NCBI GenBank assembly: GCA_949130495.1
Contig: OX422210.1
Span: 632,094,585-632,158,584 of the forward strand
Direction: 5' to 3'
From: Sambucus nigra
Lineage: Eukaryota > Streptophyta > Magnoliopsida > Dipsacales > Adoxaceae
DNA length: 64,000 nucleotides
Shown here piece by piece: positions 1 to 11,706 of the stretch. A program made the position numbers and the translations under genes. The first letter of the stretch is position 1. Each line of letters starts with the position of its first letter. The notes under the pieces were generated by a model. The model searched no databases. It was not told the DNA's origin and saw nothing but the letters and a program-made list of their open reading frames with translations.

Positions 1-5
1 CAAAT

Positions 6-1150
6 TTGCTTAGTATTTTGCAATTTTGTGACTCCAATCGTACTGTCACCTTTTCAAAGAACAATTATAAGATTTTAAATGAAAAAGGTGAATGCATGAG
101 ATATGTCATAATAGATTGGGTCACATTAATTATGACAGCCTCAGTAAATTGTCTTCTCAAGAAATATTTAGAGGTATTCCTAAGATAAAACCAATTTCAA
201 ACATTATCTGTGGTCCATGTCAATAAGGAAAGATTGGTAAGGCTCAACATAAGAAAGTTAAAGAAGTTCTATCCTCTAAACCCTTGGAACTCATCCATAT
301 GGACCTAATGGGTGCTTCTCGTACTGTTAGTCTTTGTGGGAATAGTTACATCCTAGTTATGGTTGATGATTTCATTAGACTCACTTGGGTTGCCTATTTT
401 AAAACAGAAGTCTAAAAATTTTAGAACGTTTTTGAAAATCTTACTTTGTATTGAAAATGAAAAGAATACCCAAGTAGATAGAATCCGTAGTGATAGAGGT
501 GGTGAATTCTTAGATTCTGGAGTTATTGAATATTGTGACTATAATGATAACAAATACGAGTTTAGTGCCCCTAAGACACCTCAACAAAATAGGATAGCCG
601 AGCGTAAAAATCGAACAATTCAGGAAATGGCCCATTTATTGATTAATGCCAAATATTTACCTAAATACTTTTGGGTAGAATCTGTTTGTATTGCCTGTCA
701 TATAATCAATAGAGTTTACCTAAGGAAGAATTCGAAACAGACCCCTTATGAACTTTGGTATGGAAAGAAACCAAATCTTAAATACCTTAGAACTTTTAGT
801 AGTACCTGTTATGTCTGTAAAGACAGAGAACACTTATCTAAGTTTGAAACTAGAGGAGATAAAGCTATATTTCTATAATATTCCTCAAACAGTAGAGCCT
901 ACCTAATTTACAACCTGCGTACTAAGACCATGATGGAATCCATTAATGTGGTTGTAAGTGACACTACTATAGAAAGTAAGACAATATGACCAACTATTAT
1001 GGATGAGTTCGAAAACATTTTAAATTATGACTCTCCAGAAATAGTTGAATCTTTACCAATTAAGACCCCTGATGTGCCTAACTAGGTTTCCAAAGATCGT
1101 CCCTTAGATAATGTTGTTGTTAATCCTATAGATTCTGTTCGTACAAGATC
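6..1150 (+). pseudogene. Copia GAG-pre-integrase and integrase remnant
   Basis: Degenerate copia integrase. A pre-integrase stretch (about 10-120) runs into the zinc-binding segment, where LGHINYDSL and a C-x2-C (CGPC) are readable near 118-230 in another frame. The catalytic core keeps the first Asp (HMDL, near 300), the second Asp (SDRGGEF, near 493) and the Glu (AERKNR, near 600). Breaks: frame changes near 115, 410 and 1170; stops near 229, 412 and at 876-878. After the core, a GKKP box and a region reading S-N-S-R-A-Y match the integrase C-terminal part of copia proteins. Not functional. Confidence 0.85.
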
Positions 1151-1183
1151 TCAACTTTGTAACATTGCTCATTTGCATGCTTT

Positions 1184-2722
1184 GTGTCTCTTATTGAGCC
1201 AAAGACTATAAATGAAGCCTTAAATGACTCTTTGTGGATAAGTACTATGCAGGAGGAACTTCTTCAATTTGTCATTCATGATGTTTGGTACCTTATACCC
1301 AGGCTAGAAAATAAAAGGGTTATTGGCACACGCTTGACTTTTAAAAATAAAACTGATGAACCTGGGATGGTTGTAAGGAATAAAGCTAGATTGGTTGCCT
1401 AGGGATACTCTCAAATTAAAAGAATAAATTTTGAGGAAACTTTTGCACCAGTTACTCGCCTCGAGTTTATTCGTCTACTTTTTGCAATAGCCTGTTATTA
1501 GCATTTCACACTTTACCAAATGGATGTTAAGTCAGCCTTCCTTAATGGAATTTTAACTGAGGATACCTATGTAGAACAACCTAAAGGGTTCATTGACCCT
1601 CATCATCCAAATCATGTCTATCATCTTAAAAAGTATCTTTATGGGTTAAAACAAGCTCCTAGATCTTAGAATGAACGTTTATCCACTTTTCTCTTAGACA
1701 AAGGTTTTAAAAGAGGAGGGAATGAGCAAACTTTATTTGTCAAACATTTTGACAACCATATTACTATAGCCCAAGTTTATGCTGACGATATCATTTTTGG
1801 ATCCACCACCCCTTTAGAAGTTAAGTCTTTCTCTGACATTATGCACAAATAATTTCAAATGTCTCTTATGCGGGAGTTACAATTTTTCTTAGGACTCTAA
1901 GTTAAACAAAATTCATAAGGATTATTTGTTTCGCAATCTAAATACTCTTTAGAGATTGTTAATAAGTTTGGTTTAGAAACTGCTAAAGATGCTAGCACTC
2001 CTATGAGTACTTTTGTCAAACTTTCAAAATATGAGAATGGTAAATCCATTGATTCTACCTTATACTGTAGTATGATAAGAAGCTTATTGTACCTTACTTC
2101 CTTGCATCCTGATATTATGTATGTTGTTTGCGTGTGTGCCCGATATAAAAAGAATCCTAAAGAGAGTCACTTATTATGTGTAAAAAGAATTATCAAATAC
2201 ATTAAAGGCACTCTAAACTTAGGAATTTGGTACACTAACGACACTTCTAGTACTATAATAGGTTGCACCGATGCTGATTGGACCGGGAGTTCCGACGATA
2301 GTAAGAGTACTTCAGGAGTGTGTTACTATATTGGTAGCAATTTGGTAGTATGGAATAGTAAGAAACATAACTTCACTTCTTTGTCTACTGCAGAATCTGA
2401 ATATATTGTCGCAGGAAGTTGTTGTGCACAATTACTTTCTCTAAAACAAATGCTAAAAGATTACGGTATAAATGGAGATAAATTACATCTCTATTGTGAC
2501 AATCAAAGTGCGATTAATATTTCTAAAAATCCAGTTCAACACTCTCGTACCAAACACATTAAAATCATATATCATTTCATACGCGAGTTAGTTGAATCTA
2601 AGGAATTAGAAATTAATTACCTACCTACTGAATTGCAATTAGCTGACTTGTTCACTAAACCTTTGGATTATATTTGTTTTGAATCTTTATGCAAATATAT
2701 TTGTATGGTTATGGCAGAATGA
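1184..2722 (+). pseudogene. Copia reverse transcriptase and RNase H remnant
   Basis: One reading frame, without frameshift, carries the RT_Ras-type copia polymerase and then RNase H. Visible are [17 protein letters not shown] (first catalytic Asp), [13 protein letters not shown] near 1779, and FFLGL. RNase H has GCTDADWTGS (Asp), a STAESEY box (Glu) and HLYCDNQSA (Asp), and ends with LADLFTKPL. The frame is cut by stops at 1400, 1499, 1667, 1850, 1898 and 1916. Three of these stand at positions conserved as Gln, Trp and Gln (VAxGYS, RSxNE, LGLxVK) and fit C-to-T or G-to-A changes. The 3' 239 codons are still open. Confidence 0.92.
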
Positions 2723-2934
2723 TGTTTCTTATGTATATCTTTCGGTTTTTTACATGCTTATAATCAATCTCTGAGGATATAAGGAATGGTTGCTAAATAA
2801 ATGACAAAGAACACCTCTTATATCTGCTTAATGTAGGAGATTCTTGTCATTACTCGTTGATTATACATATTATTATTGATCTACTTATTTGAAATATTCA
2901 TACCTATTTTCTTTAACCTTTGTCCATTTGAGAC

Positions 2935-2949
2935 AAAATGGGGGAGAAA
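2935..2949 (+). promoter_or_regulatory. Upstream polypurine tract of element H
   Basis: An AAAATGGGGGAGAAA run lies 270 bp before the LTR-proximal tract. An extra upstream purine tract is a described trait of Sireviruses. Priming of plus-strand synthesis here is inferred, not shown. Confidence 0.6.
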
Positions 2950-3202
2950 TTTGAGTTTACTTGGACATCGTGTTGTATAGTTAACTAAAAATCTTGATCT
3001 TAGTTATCTCATTTTCAGGATTCAGTACCTTCATTTACATCAGATTTTGATAGGGTATTGGTCTGTAATTATTTGAGTTATGTAATTTTCCTTTTCTACG
3101 ATATTGGGTAGATAGAATTTGTGTATAGGAATACAACTTTTCCTATTTTTTTTGTATCCCTATGAGTCCTCGATGACTCAAAGGAGATTTTGTCTCATAT
3201 TT

Positions 3203-3216
3203 CCAGAGGGGGAGAT
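3203..3216 (+). promoter_or_regulatory. LTR-proximal polypurine tract of element H
   Basis: CCAGAGGGGGAGAT ends directly at TGAAGCACCC, the proposed first bases of the 3' LTR. The position and purine content fit the plus-strand primer. Confidence 0.75.
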
Positions 3217-5109
3217 TGAAGCACCCTATATCTTTGACTCACTTGAGTCTATATTATATAGTTGCTCATCTAGTTTGGAAATAGTGATAAAATTGAGTCA
3301 TATCCTAGTTTGACCAAAAAACCTTCAGACTCTTCATTTAAATTCCTCAAATTGTTCCTAAAGGTAGAACACCAACACCTCACTTAGGATTGTATTCATG
3401 TGTTGCATTCTCCATATTTGGGTGTGTGTGAGTTAGATCCCATTAAAATAATTTTTCATAATTTTTAGGATTTTTTAAATAAGTTTTAGAAATTTAAAGT
3501 TGGCTTATAAAAATTTTGTGGGCTATTTTGTAATTAGTAAAACTTGTTAAAACTTGGCTTGGATAGAAGTCGAAAGCGCTAGATAATATTTTGGGTGAAA
3601 TTTGTATTTCTCAAAGAACTAAAACACGCATTTTTCAAGTGATCTCAGCCTTACACGTGGTGGACTTACAACGGCTGGATTTGTGTTTCTTTACACTGAC
3701 AAACCTGATATTGATTGATAGCCCTTGGATCATTTTAATCTATGGTATGCATGAGTTCTTACTTGATCCATGTGCTAACATTTAAACCAATCAAAGCTTT
3801 TATAATTGCGATGCCTTGGTAGCCATTGGATTTCCTTCGATCAAATCTTGATCGTTCATTTGCCTCAGACCTTCTGGATCCTTTTTCTCTTTGTATAAAA
3901 GGAGACTTCGTCCTTTTATTTCCAACTTTTGGTCCACCTCATTCTTTGAGAGAAAAAAAAGAGAGAAGAAAGAGAGAAAGAAAAGAAAAAGAGAAAAAAT
4001 AAAAACCCTAACCATTGTCCGACCAAATTTTTACCAAAAATCATATTTGAGAGTTGTGTTAGTTGGAGTTTTGTGGAGTTTGATCCTCTCTTGTTCTAAA
4101 TCTCTTGTCCAACAAAGTCACTCTTTCCAAATCTCATTTTCCTTCGTTGAAACCTAAGATTTTTGAGTTTGTGATACATTTCACGTTCTATCTCACTGAT
4201 TTTGATTTCTTCTTTCGAGAAATCTCAAGTTTGTTAGTTATTTTTAACTGCTAGTTATTTTCAAACCCTAAACCAACAAAATCATTTCTGATTTCAGTTT
4301 TTGAGAGTACTCAGACTTATATCTAGTTGAGATCTTGATTGGAGATTTACACTTTCCATTATTTCACATTTTGTAAAATATTTGTTAACATTTTCGAATA
4401 ACGAAAGTTTTTAGGATCTTGGCTCTTTTAAATAGAAAGATTCCCTCTTGGTTTGTGGATAAATTGAAAGGTCCAAAGTCTGAAGTTTCGATCCAACTGA
4501 TTTGAGAAATATTCTTTGCATTTTAGAATATGTTTATAATTTGATAAATCATTTGGTCTGTAATAAGTGTGTGTGGGTTTCATGCATGTGATTTAGAGCA
4601 CATCACCACTTACACTTTCACTCTACAACACTTAAAGGTGTTGGTAGTGAGATTTTGAACATTTGAGTCGACGTAAAGCTTGAAGGAAGTGTTGCTAAGA
4701 TAAAAGGAATGGAGTTACAAAGCCTAGAGAACATCAACAACATGAGAGCCTTGGGAAAAGTCATAAAACGGCAGAGGAGTTCCTATAATTTCTGAACTTC
4801 GAATAGGCTTTATTGTGTGTCTTGATTGTTAAATAGTTTGTAATATGTTACTCTTATTTAGTGGACTTGTACTTTTGAGATGTAGAGACCTCCGTGGATG
4901 TTTCCCCAATTGGGTGGGATTTTACCACGTTAAAAATTGTACTTGCATGCTTCCTCTTCTTCTCATCCCTTTCTTGAGGCTGTGTTAGTTTAACTTTATT
5001 TTAAGTTTTGGTTTTCAAAACTGGTAAACCTATACCTTAAATAACTCGTTCATATTGTTTTAAACACATCTTGTGTTAAGAATTTTTTTTTGATTAAAGA
5101 GTTTCTTCA
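3217..5109 (+). repeat. 3' LTR of element H
   Basis: Starts TGAAG after the polypurine tract and is proposed to end CTTCA, its perfect inverted match, giving 1893 bp. A TATA box lies about 680 bp in. No second copy of this LTR is in the window, so the right edge is uncertain. Short open frames here (for example 3591-3785, 3891-4157) look like chance frames. Confidence 0.6.
3894..3901 (+). promoter_or_regulatory. TATA box in element H LTR
   Basis: TATAAAAG after a mixed U3-like stretch, with a purine-rich leader beginning about 60 bp downstream. It is a likely LTR promoter core; the start site is inferred. Confidence 0.55.
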
Positions 5110-5561
5110 ACAAATTGTTCGGAGACATTTAGATAGTTTAATCTTGAATTAAACGACTTAAGTGGCACTTTTTTCAGTGAGCTCAGTAGGAATTCCAATG
5201 ATGCGACTTCGGGTTGACCACGAAGAGATTGAAATGTCAGTTCTAGCACTATTGAAATATTCACAGCCTAAATAGATAATCGTAATTCTATTGGAATAGT
5301 TTCAATATAGTACTAGTAGTTTATCTCAAACTATGGGCAACCGGTATGATGGTTCGGGAACTTGTGCAATAGTTCAATAGAGGATTAACATCGGTACATC
5401 CTAAAAATGTATTGAACGAGACTATCCGTGAGATTTGAGTCTAAGGGTTGTATATATTAGACTCGGGGTGCATAGATTCTTAATTTCGAGAATTATGAGT
5501 ATTGGGATGATTATGCAGTTGTCGCTTTGATTGCTATAGGTGCGAACGGGTTTTGGGTTGA

Positions 5562-5639
<78 letters not shown>

Positions 5640-5952
5640 GCAGGAGAACATTTTCCATTCATAGCAATGTTTCATATCCAAATTATTCTTCTACTAAGAA
5701 TGCAATAAAGAAAATAAGATAAATAAAATAAAGAATTAAACCGTAAAGAGAAAATTAATGACAAATGAATAAAAATAAAAAATAAAAATCACACCATACT
5801 ACTGTAAAGCTAGAAAAAAATAAGTAAATAATACCAATGATGATTGTGGGAAGTGAAAAAAATTCCAACATGGTAAAGATCAAATGTATGGGTAAACTTT
5901 TATGGGGAATTCAGGATGACAGGGAAACAACATTTCACTCATAATTAAAGAG
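5110..5952. other. Spacer between two copia elements
   Basis: AT-rich DNA without a coding region I recognise. It contains a long TA microsatellite. The bases AAGAG at 5948-5952 are the left target-site duplication of the next element. Confidence 0.6.
5568..5637. repeat. (TA)n microsatellite
   Basis: An uninterrupted alternating TA run of about 70 bp (about 35 units). It gives rise to an artificial Tyr-Ile frame on the minus strand that should not be called a gene. Confidence 0.97.
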
Positions 5953-6230
5953 TGTTAAAATAAATGGGACAGAAAGAGAATTTTAGAGAGAGGAAGAGTT
6001 TCTCATTAATTGGTGTGTTTAATCTTTCACAAGAGGGTCTTATTTATAGGTACTTGGTTTTCACCACATCCATTGGATCAACAATGAGATGGATGGTAGA
6101 GATTAAATTACATTAAATGCATCTCACCAAACCACCTATATTAGCTTAGGTATTAGGTGGTTGCACATTTAATGTAACACTAATAGGAGTGGACATCCAC
6201 TTAATTAGGATAAATACAATATTTATAACA
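5953..6230 (-). repeat. 3' LTR of the deleted copia element
   Basis: 278 bp, TGTTA to TAACA. It is nearly identical to 7981-8238 but also keeps the inner 28 bp that the other copy has lost. The polypurine tract abuts its 5' end on the minus strand. Confidence 0.93.
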
Positions 6231-6241
6231 CTCCCCCTTGG
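6231..6241 (-). promoter_or_regulatory. Polypurine tract
   Basis: On the minus strand CCAAGGGGGAG stands immediately before the LTR start TGTTATAAAT. A second purine run of the same kind is near 6490-6500. Confidence 0.85.
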
Positions 6242-6274
6242 ATGTACACCATATATCCACCATTCAATGATTAT

Positions 6275-6452
6275 TGCCTCGTTAAAATCTTACTAAGGAA
6301 AAACCCAGTGGGAAAAAACCAAAGTGAAGGAAAAAGAGTACAACTTTTGTGATCATTGAATCGGTGTTGGACGCGCTTAGTGTTGCCTCGTTAAAATCTT
6401 TAACTGGAAAATCCAATGGGAAAAAAACCTAGTTAAAGGAAAAAGAGTACAA
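6275..6452 (-). repeat. Two-copy direct repeat in the 3' non-coding region
   Basis: Segments 6275-6343 and 6385-6452 (about 69 bp each) share GCCTCGTTAAAATCTT at one end and GGAAAAAGAGTACAA at the other. They lie between RNase H and the LTR. The role is unknown; a duplicated packaging or priming region is possible. Confidence 0.85.
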
Positions 6453-6530
6453 TGCGCTTATGTCCTAAAAGAGCATGATTTTTTATTCTCCCCCTGAAAA
6501 GGATATCCCCCTGATTTTCATATCTCAAAT

Positions 6531-7932
6531 TTACTGTTGATGAAGTCTCCGCATTCCGATTCCATGCACAAGTTTCTGGAACATCGCTTTTGGAAGCGAC
6601 TTGGTAAACAGATAAGCTGGATTTTCAGTTGAACGCAGTTGCTTGACTTTGATTTCATTTTTCTTTTGAAGTTCATGAGTGAAGAAAAACTTTGGTGAAA
6701 TGTGCTTGGTTCTGTCTCCTTTGATGAAGTCTTCCTTAATTTGCGCTATGCATGCTGTATTATCTTCATATATGATACTGGGAACATCTATAAGGGAAGG
6801 CAGTTGACAAGAACTACAAACATGCTGAATTAAAGATCTCAGCCATACACATTCACGACTTGCTTCATGCAAGGCTAAAATTTCAGAGTGGTTAGAGGAA
6901 GTAGATACTAAAGTTTGTTTAGTAGAACTCCAAAAAATAGCAGTATTACCGCTAAGAAATACATAACCTGTCTGTGATCGACCCTTATGAGGATCAGAGA
7001 GGTATCCAGAATCTGCATAACCTACTAACTCAGAACCATTAGAATGATTAAAATAATATAAGCCCATATCAGTTGTTTCTCGTAAGTATCTTAGGATATG
7101 TTTGATCCCAATCTAATGCTTTTTTGTTGGTTCAGAACTATATCTGGCAAGCAAAATAACTAAAAATGAAATATCCGGTCTACTGCATTGTGCCAAATAT
7201 AATAATGCACCAATTGCACTTAAATAAGGTACTTCTGGACCCAATATTTCCTCATTATCATCTTTAGGACGATATGGATCTTTCTTTATATCTAAAGACC
7301 AGACGACCATGGGTGTACTTAGTGGATGTGATTTATCCATACCAAATCTTTTCAAGACTTTTTCAGTATAATTAGACTGATGGACAAGAATTCCACTGGA
7401 ATTGCTCTCGATCTGCAGGCCGAGACAAAATTTAGTTTTCCCGAGGTCTTTCATCTTAAATTCCTTCTTCAAATAGTTAGCAGTTTTTTCGAGATCTTCT
7501 GGAGTCCCGATTAAATTAAGATCATCCACATAAACTGCTACTATCGCAAATCCCGTTGGGGATTTCTTTATAAAGACGCATGGGCAAATTGGATTTTTTT
7601 CATACCCTTCCTTAGATAAGTATTCACTAAGACGATTGTACCACATCCTTCCGGATTGCTTTAAGCCATATAATGATCGTGTTAGTCGAATTGAGAACGT
7701 ACTTCTTGACTTTGCTTCTGGCAAAGTAAATCCTTCAGGGATTTTCATATAATTTTTTGTGACTAAGTTCCCGTATAAATAAGTAGTCACAACATCCATG
7801 AGTCTCATATCAAGATTTTCAGAGACCGCTAAACTAATAAGATATCTGAAAGTTATACCATCCATAACGGGGGAGTATGTTTCATCATAATCAATCCTGA
7901 GTTTCTGTAGGAAACCTTGCGCCACAAGTCAT
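6531..7932 (-). pseudogene. Copia reverse transcriptase and RNase H, two stops
   Basis: A single minus-strand frame encodes copia RT and RNase H. RT shows LVAQGF, DETYSPVMD, RLMDVVTTYLYG (first Asp), YGLKQSGRMWY, VAVYVDDLNLIG (YVDD, near 7535) and FCLGLQIE. RNase H shows GYADSGYLSD, the TSSNHSE box and YEDNTACI, and ends near GMRRL. Two stops break it: TGA at 7929-7931 where copia proteins have Arg (KAxLVAQ), and TAG at 7113-7115 where they have Trp (KHxIGIKHIL). Both fit C-to-T decay. Upstream of 7932 the frame runs into the deletion joint. Confidence 0.93.
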
Positions 7933-7980
7933 GCCTTAAATCTAGTGATTTCATTTTTCTCATTTCGCTTTCTTAAAAAC

Positions 7981-8238
7981 AAAGAGAATTTTAGAGAGAG
8001 GAAGAGTTTCTCATTAATTGGTGTGTTTAATCTTTCACAAGAGGGTCTTATTTATAGATACTTGGTTTTCACCACATCCATTGGATCGACAATGAGATGG
8101 ATGGTAGAGATTAAATTACATTAAATGCATCTCACCAAACTACCTATATTAGCTTAGGTATTAGGTGGTTGCACATTTAATGTAACACTAATAGGAGTGG
8201 ACATCCACTTAATTAGGATAAATACAATATTTATAACA
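7981..8238 (-). repeat. 5' LTR of the deleted copia element, inner end missing
   Basis: 258 bp matching 5973-6230. The outer end TAACA is intact and followed by the TSD. The inner end is cut off by the deletion, so neither the LTR terminus nor a PBS exists. Confidence 0.92.
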
Positions 8239-10677
8239 AAGAGACCTTTATCAAAACATAAACACTGTCAGTGGCGAATAGAGAAGGGGGGGGGGGGGGG
8301 GGGCTTCAAAAGTTTCCAATTTTTTTGGAACATGTGTTAATTTCTAGTGGGAGATTGAGGTTGGGTAAAATTAAAATATGGCTTGTTAATAGGTAGGCCC
8401 CACAAAAGTTCCAAACTTCTTAAACTAAAACAAAAAAATGCGGCTGGTGGAGGAGTTAACTTAAACGTGGTGGGTGAAGTTAAATTTTTTAACAACACAA
8501 AAGGATAAAAGTGACTTTTTACTGTTTAGGTTAAAAAACCAAACAAATCCAAATGGTTAACAAATGATAGCACCCCAAATACATACAAAAAAAGAAAGAG
8601 AAGGGAACTTTAAAAAACACAGTGACGCCACCGGAAGAATCTTTTTTTTGTGGAGGTATTTTTTTTTCTTTGCATTTTTTCTTTCAGGTTGCGTTTTTAA
8701 GATTCAATTTTTTTTATTTCATTCTTTCTTTTAATAAAAGGAAAAAAGTAAAAATAAAAAGTAATTTATGATTTTTTTAAGTGCTTAGTGCTTAATAAAG
8801 TACTTTGAAATAGTATTGTTAATAAAAAAATAAATTTGTTTAGTTTTTTTAACAGTTTTAATTTGAAACTTTCGTTTACAATTTATTCAAATGTTTATTT
8901 ATGTTGTATCATTTGTTTTGTGTCTCTTAATTAGAATATGATTCGATTAAACTTTCATTGAAAAAATCTTTACAATAAGGTAAAATTTTGTGTTTCGAGA
9001 AGAAAATTGCTCGAGATTTTGAAGTTGATGACATTTCAGATGACTTTTATGAAATGAAGGAACGTCGATCCCAATTTGCGATGCCAAAAATTCTTATCTA
9101 CTTAGTGTCATTTTTTTCTATAATTATCCGTGTCAATGGTGTCTATGTTAATAAAGATCTACGTAATGAATTTTTGAAATTATTTATTTATTTGCTTTAC
9201 TTATTCGTATTTATATTTTGTTTACTTAATGTTTTTGCCCCAGTATAAAATTTTTGGATCCCCAACTTCTCAACATATATAGACATGTATGTATTGCAAT
9301 TTACTTCATAGGGAGATAATATGAAGAGGAATGGTTTACAATACTTATCTACTAAGAGATCATTCATTTGCTAAACCTTTAGAAGCATACATGCTTTCTC
9401 TAAAAAAAAAAAAAAAAAAAAAAAAGTTTCAATTTTACTCTAAAGAAAATGTTTGAAGATTTTTAAGGGCTACTAATATGAAACCGTTTAGATAAAAAAA
9501 AAAAAAAAATTGAGTGTTGATACTATACTCCACGTAACACTCCACTGCTCGAGGTGAAATTTCACTCCACGTCTCCTCCTCCTCTCACTATGCTATGCAT
9601 CTTCGTCACCCATCTACATTTTCCAAGGCCATTTTTCTTCTTTTTCTCTATCATCCATGAACCTTTTTGTCCTCCATCGTTCTCTTCATTTTCCTCGATT
9701 GCTCCTCTATATTTTTCGAGCTTTACTTTTCTTCTTTTACTCTTTCACCCATCTACATTCTTTTCCTCCGTCGTTCTCTTCATTTTCTTTGATCTATCCT
9801 CTATTTGTTACAGCAATTTGTTAATAAACTATGGATACGATTTTAGTTAATAGAAAAACAATATCATTCATCGAGATATAATATATAGTTGTGTTGCATA
9901 AAGTGTTTTATTTAAAGTAACAAAAATGCTATTGAAACAGAAGTTTTGACAGAAAGTAGATATACCGAATTAGGTGGAGGGTTTCTATTAATTAGTTTGT
10001 GGGGTACACGCCAGTGGGAGAAGGAAACCGATCAATAACACGCTGTCACGTGTGTTTTCAATCAAAATTTATGTCAAAAATTCGGATCCAATAGAAGAAC
10101 TCTTAAAGTAATAACATCAGTAAGCACAACTTCGGGCATAAGAATCTCTTTGGACATGAACTAAATTGTGAACATGATTAGTACACTATTATTGTTAATT
10201 AATGGAAGTAATACAAAAATAAGGTCACTACTATAGTTAATGAAATAAAGTGGTAAGCATATTGTAAAAGTGAAAACTAAATCTTCATCCATTTTTCCAG
10301 ATATACGACCGACGCGTTATTAAATTGTTGAACATTTTATCCATCCATTGGTATTTGCCATCCATGCATCATAATGAACCAATGTTTAAAAGGAAAAAGA
10401 GGCGTACATTTTTACACCTTCATTACCCCTCTCATGGAAAGATTTAATTCAAAAACTACTAAGTCAATTCATCACACTTAGATTGCTTATACCTAAACTA
10501 TTGTGTACAATACAAATACCACGGAGAAAAATCCTGCAAAGAATTAGTTTCCATAACTATGATGTTCAATAGGTTTACTATTATTAAAGCAAATAAGGTA
10601 TATATCTTGTTTTGAGAGATCGTTACACATTAAAGAAATAGATAATTATTTGTTTTTGCATGAACAACTCAAATCAT
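8239..10677. other. AT-rich spacer, no gene recognised
   Basis: Starts with the TSD AAGAG and ends with the TSD ATCAT (10673-10677) of the next element. It holds an 18-bp G run, poly(A) runs (about 9402-9425, 9496-9510) and a pyrimidine-rich stretch at 9554-9810 with repeated words (cctcc-tcgttctcttcatttt at 9671 and 9765). Open frames at 8988-9248 and 9554-9850 are low-complexity or unsupported. The part 8270-9260 may be a decayed hAT-like DNA transposon (see findings). Confidence 0.6.
8286..8303. repeat. Poly(G) run, 18 bp
   Basis: Eighteen consecutive G, which could form a G-quadruplex. Its exact length may be unreliable because homopolymers are hard to sequence. Confidence 0.95.
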
Positions 10678-11706
10678 TGTTGGAAAATTGGACTATTTAT
10701 TAAGCTGTTCAGATTTTTCTGGACATAATTTTGAGCAACTTTGAATTCAAAATTTAGGTGGGACCCACACTATGATAATTGTGGGAAAATATACGAATGC
10801 GTTCTCTTCCGCAAGGAGATTAACGTAGTATATTCACATGTCTATTTTCATTAAGTTATGAATGATAAATATGTTCCCAAAGTGACTTACAAGCAATGAA
10901 AGTTAATGTATTGGGTATGTTTTAACTCGTCCCACATTAGAAGAGTAGTGGGAAAATGATGAGTTAATAAAATCCAAATGATGGACTAAGGCTTGGATGC
11001 CTTGGGGTATCCCAACTCTTTGAAGGGGAGATGACACTATGCACGGGTTGACTTTCGGTCAAAGGTCCACGAGCGCGCGTCCGGCCGGCTCGGCTCGGCT
11101 CGGGCTCGGGCTTATAAAAATCTCCTACATTTTTTGGTCGAATTAATTTAACTTTCTGGGTTTTAATTATTAATTAATTAATTAATAAAATGTTTGCAGT
11201 TATTGCCAACAGTTAATTTCGTTTAACTGTTTAATTGTTTAACTGTTTTTTGTCAGTTATTGTTACTTTGCTATAAATATAGATACCTCCCTCCGTTTTT
11301 AAAACAATGAAAAATTTTCCCTCCAATTTCTTCCATTTCCATACCAAAAGTGCTGTTATTCCGTTCCAGATTTTTTTTTTCTATATATCATCTGTTGTAT
11401 TGTTGTTGAGTATAACACACAGAATTTGAGTTCGTTGTAATTAATTATTGTCGTGCTACATAATTAATTGGACAAATTCGTTCTATCATGGGAGACAATA
11501 TTCATTAACCTCGGAGCACATTGGAGGGAATAAATTGTCTTAAGGACACTGTGAGATTCACAGGGCTCGGATTATCTTTCTATTTTTATTATTATTTCTG
11601 TAAATTTAAGTAAGTTTTTATTTTTCTGTAATTTCGTTTTATTTCTGTAATTAGATTATAATTCGTAATTCTGTACTTTTGTATTTATTAAATATTGGAC
11701 ATAACA
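10678..11706 (+). repeat. 5' LTR of element G
   Basis: 1029 bp from TGTTGG to AACA, matching 16758-17795. A run of GGCTC-type repeats (11085-11110) stands directly before a TATA box. The right end agrees with the TSD found at the other end of the element. Confidence 0.93.
11113..11120 (+). promoter_or_regulatory. TATA box in element G LTR
   Basis: TATAAAAA directly after the GC-rich GGCTC repeats; conserved in the 3' LTR at 17183-17190. A second TATA-like CTATAAATA lies at 11271 and is also kept in the 3' LTR near 17356, so either could set the transcription start. Confidence 0.5.

Larger units (their letters stand above)
1..5109 (+). mobile_element. Decayed Sirevirus-like Ty1/copia retrotransposon, 3' part (element H)
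   Basis: The window opens inside a copia element. In order it shows pre-integrase and integrase, then RT and RNase H (the copia order), a non-coding stretch with two polypurine tracts, and a long 3' LTR. The YADD box followed by IIFGS, and two polypurine tracts before the LTR, are typical of Sireviruses; that lineage call is from memory of the family. The 5' LTR, gag and protease lie left of the window. Several frameshifts and at least eight stops show the copy is dead. The right edge rests on TGAAG/CTTCA inverted ends; no TSD can be checked. Confidence 0.85.
5953..8238 (-). mobile_element. Internally deleted Ty1/copia retrotransposon with TSD AAGAG
   Basis: Bounded by TGTTA and TAACA and flanked on both sides by AAGAG (5948-5952 and 8239-8243), so the outer ends are intact. 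Read on the minus strand it runs: 5' LTR (8238 to 7981), then directly the RT gene, RNase H, a non-coding tail with a duplicated segment, polypurine tract and 3' LTR. PBS, gag, protease and integrase are missing, together with about 28 bp of the inner end of the 5' LTR. The deletion joint is at about 7980/7981. It cannot encode its own mobility. Confidence 0.92.

Noticed and set aside
5110..5125. A second PBS after the 3' LTR of element H (ACAAATTGTTCGG)
   Set aside because: Only the generic CAAATTG part agrees with the bases before a Sirevirus PBS; the TGGTATCAG core is absent.
5422..5658. A Tyr-Ile repeat protein
   Set aside because: It is a translation of the TA microsatellite.
9554..9850. 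A Phe/Ser-rich 98-codon protein
   Set aside because: It derives from a low-complexity pyrimidine-rich stretch with internal word repeats; no start context or domain supports it.
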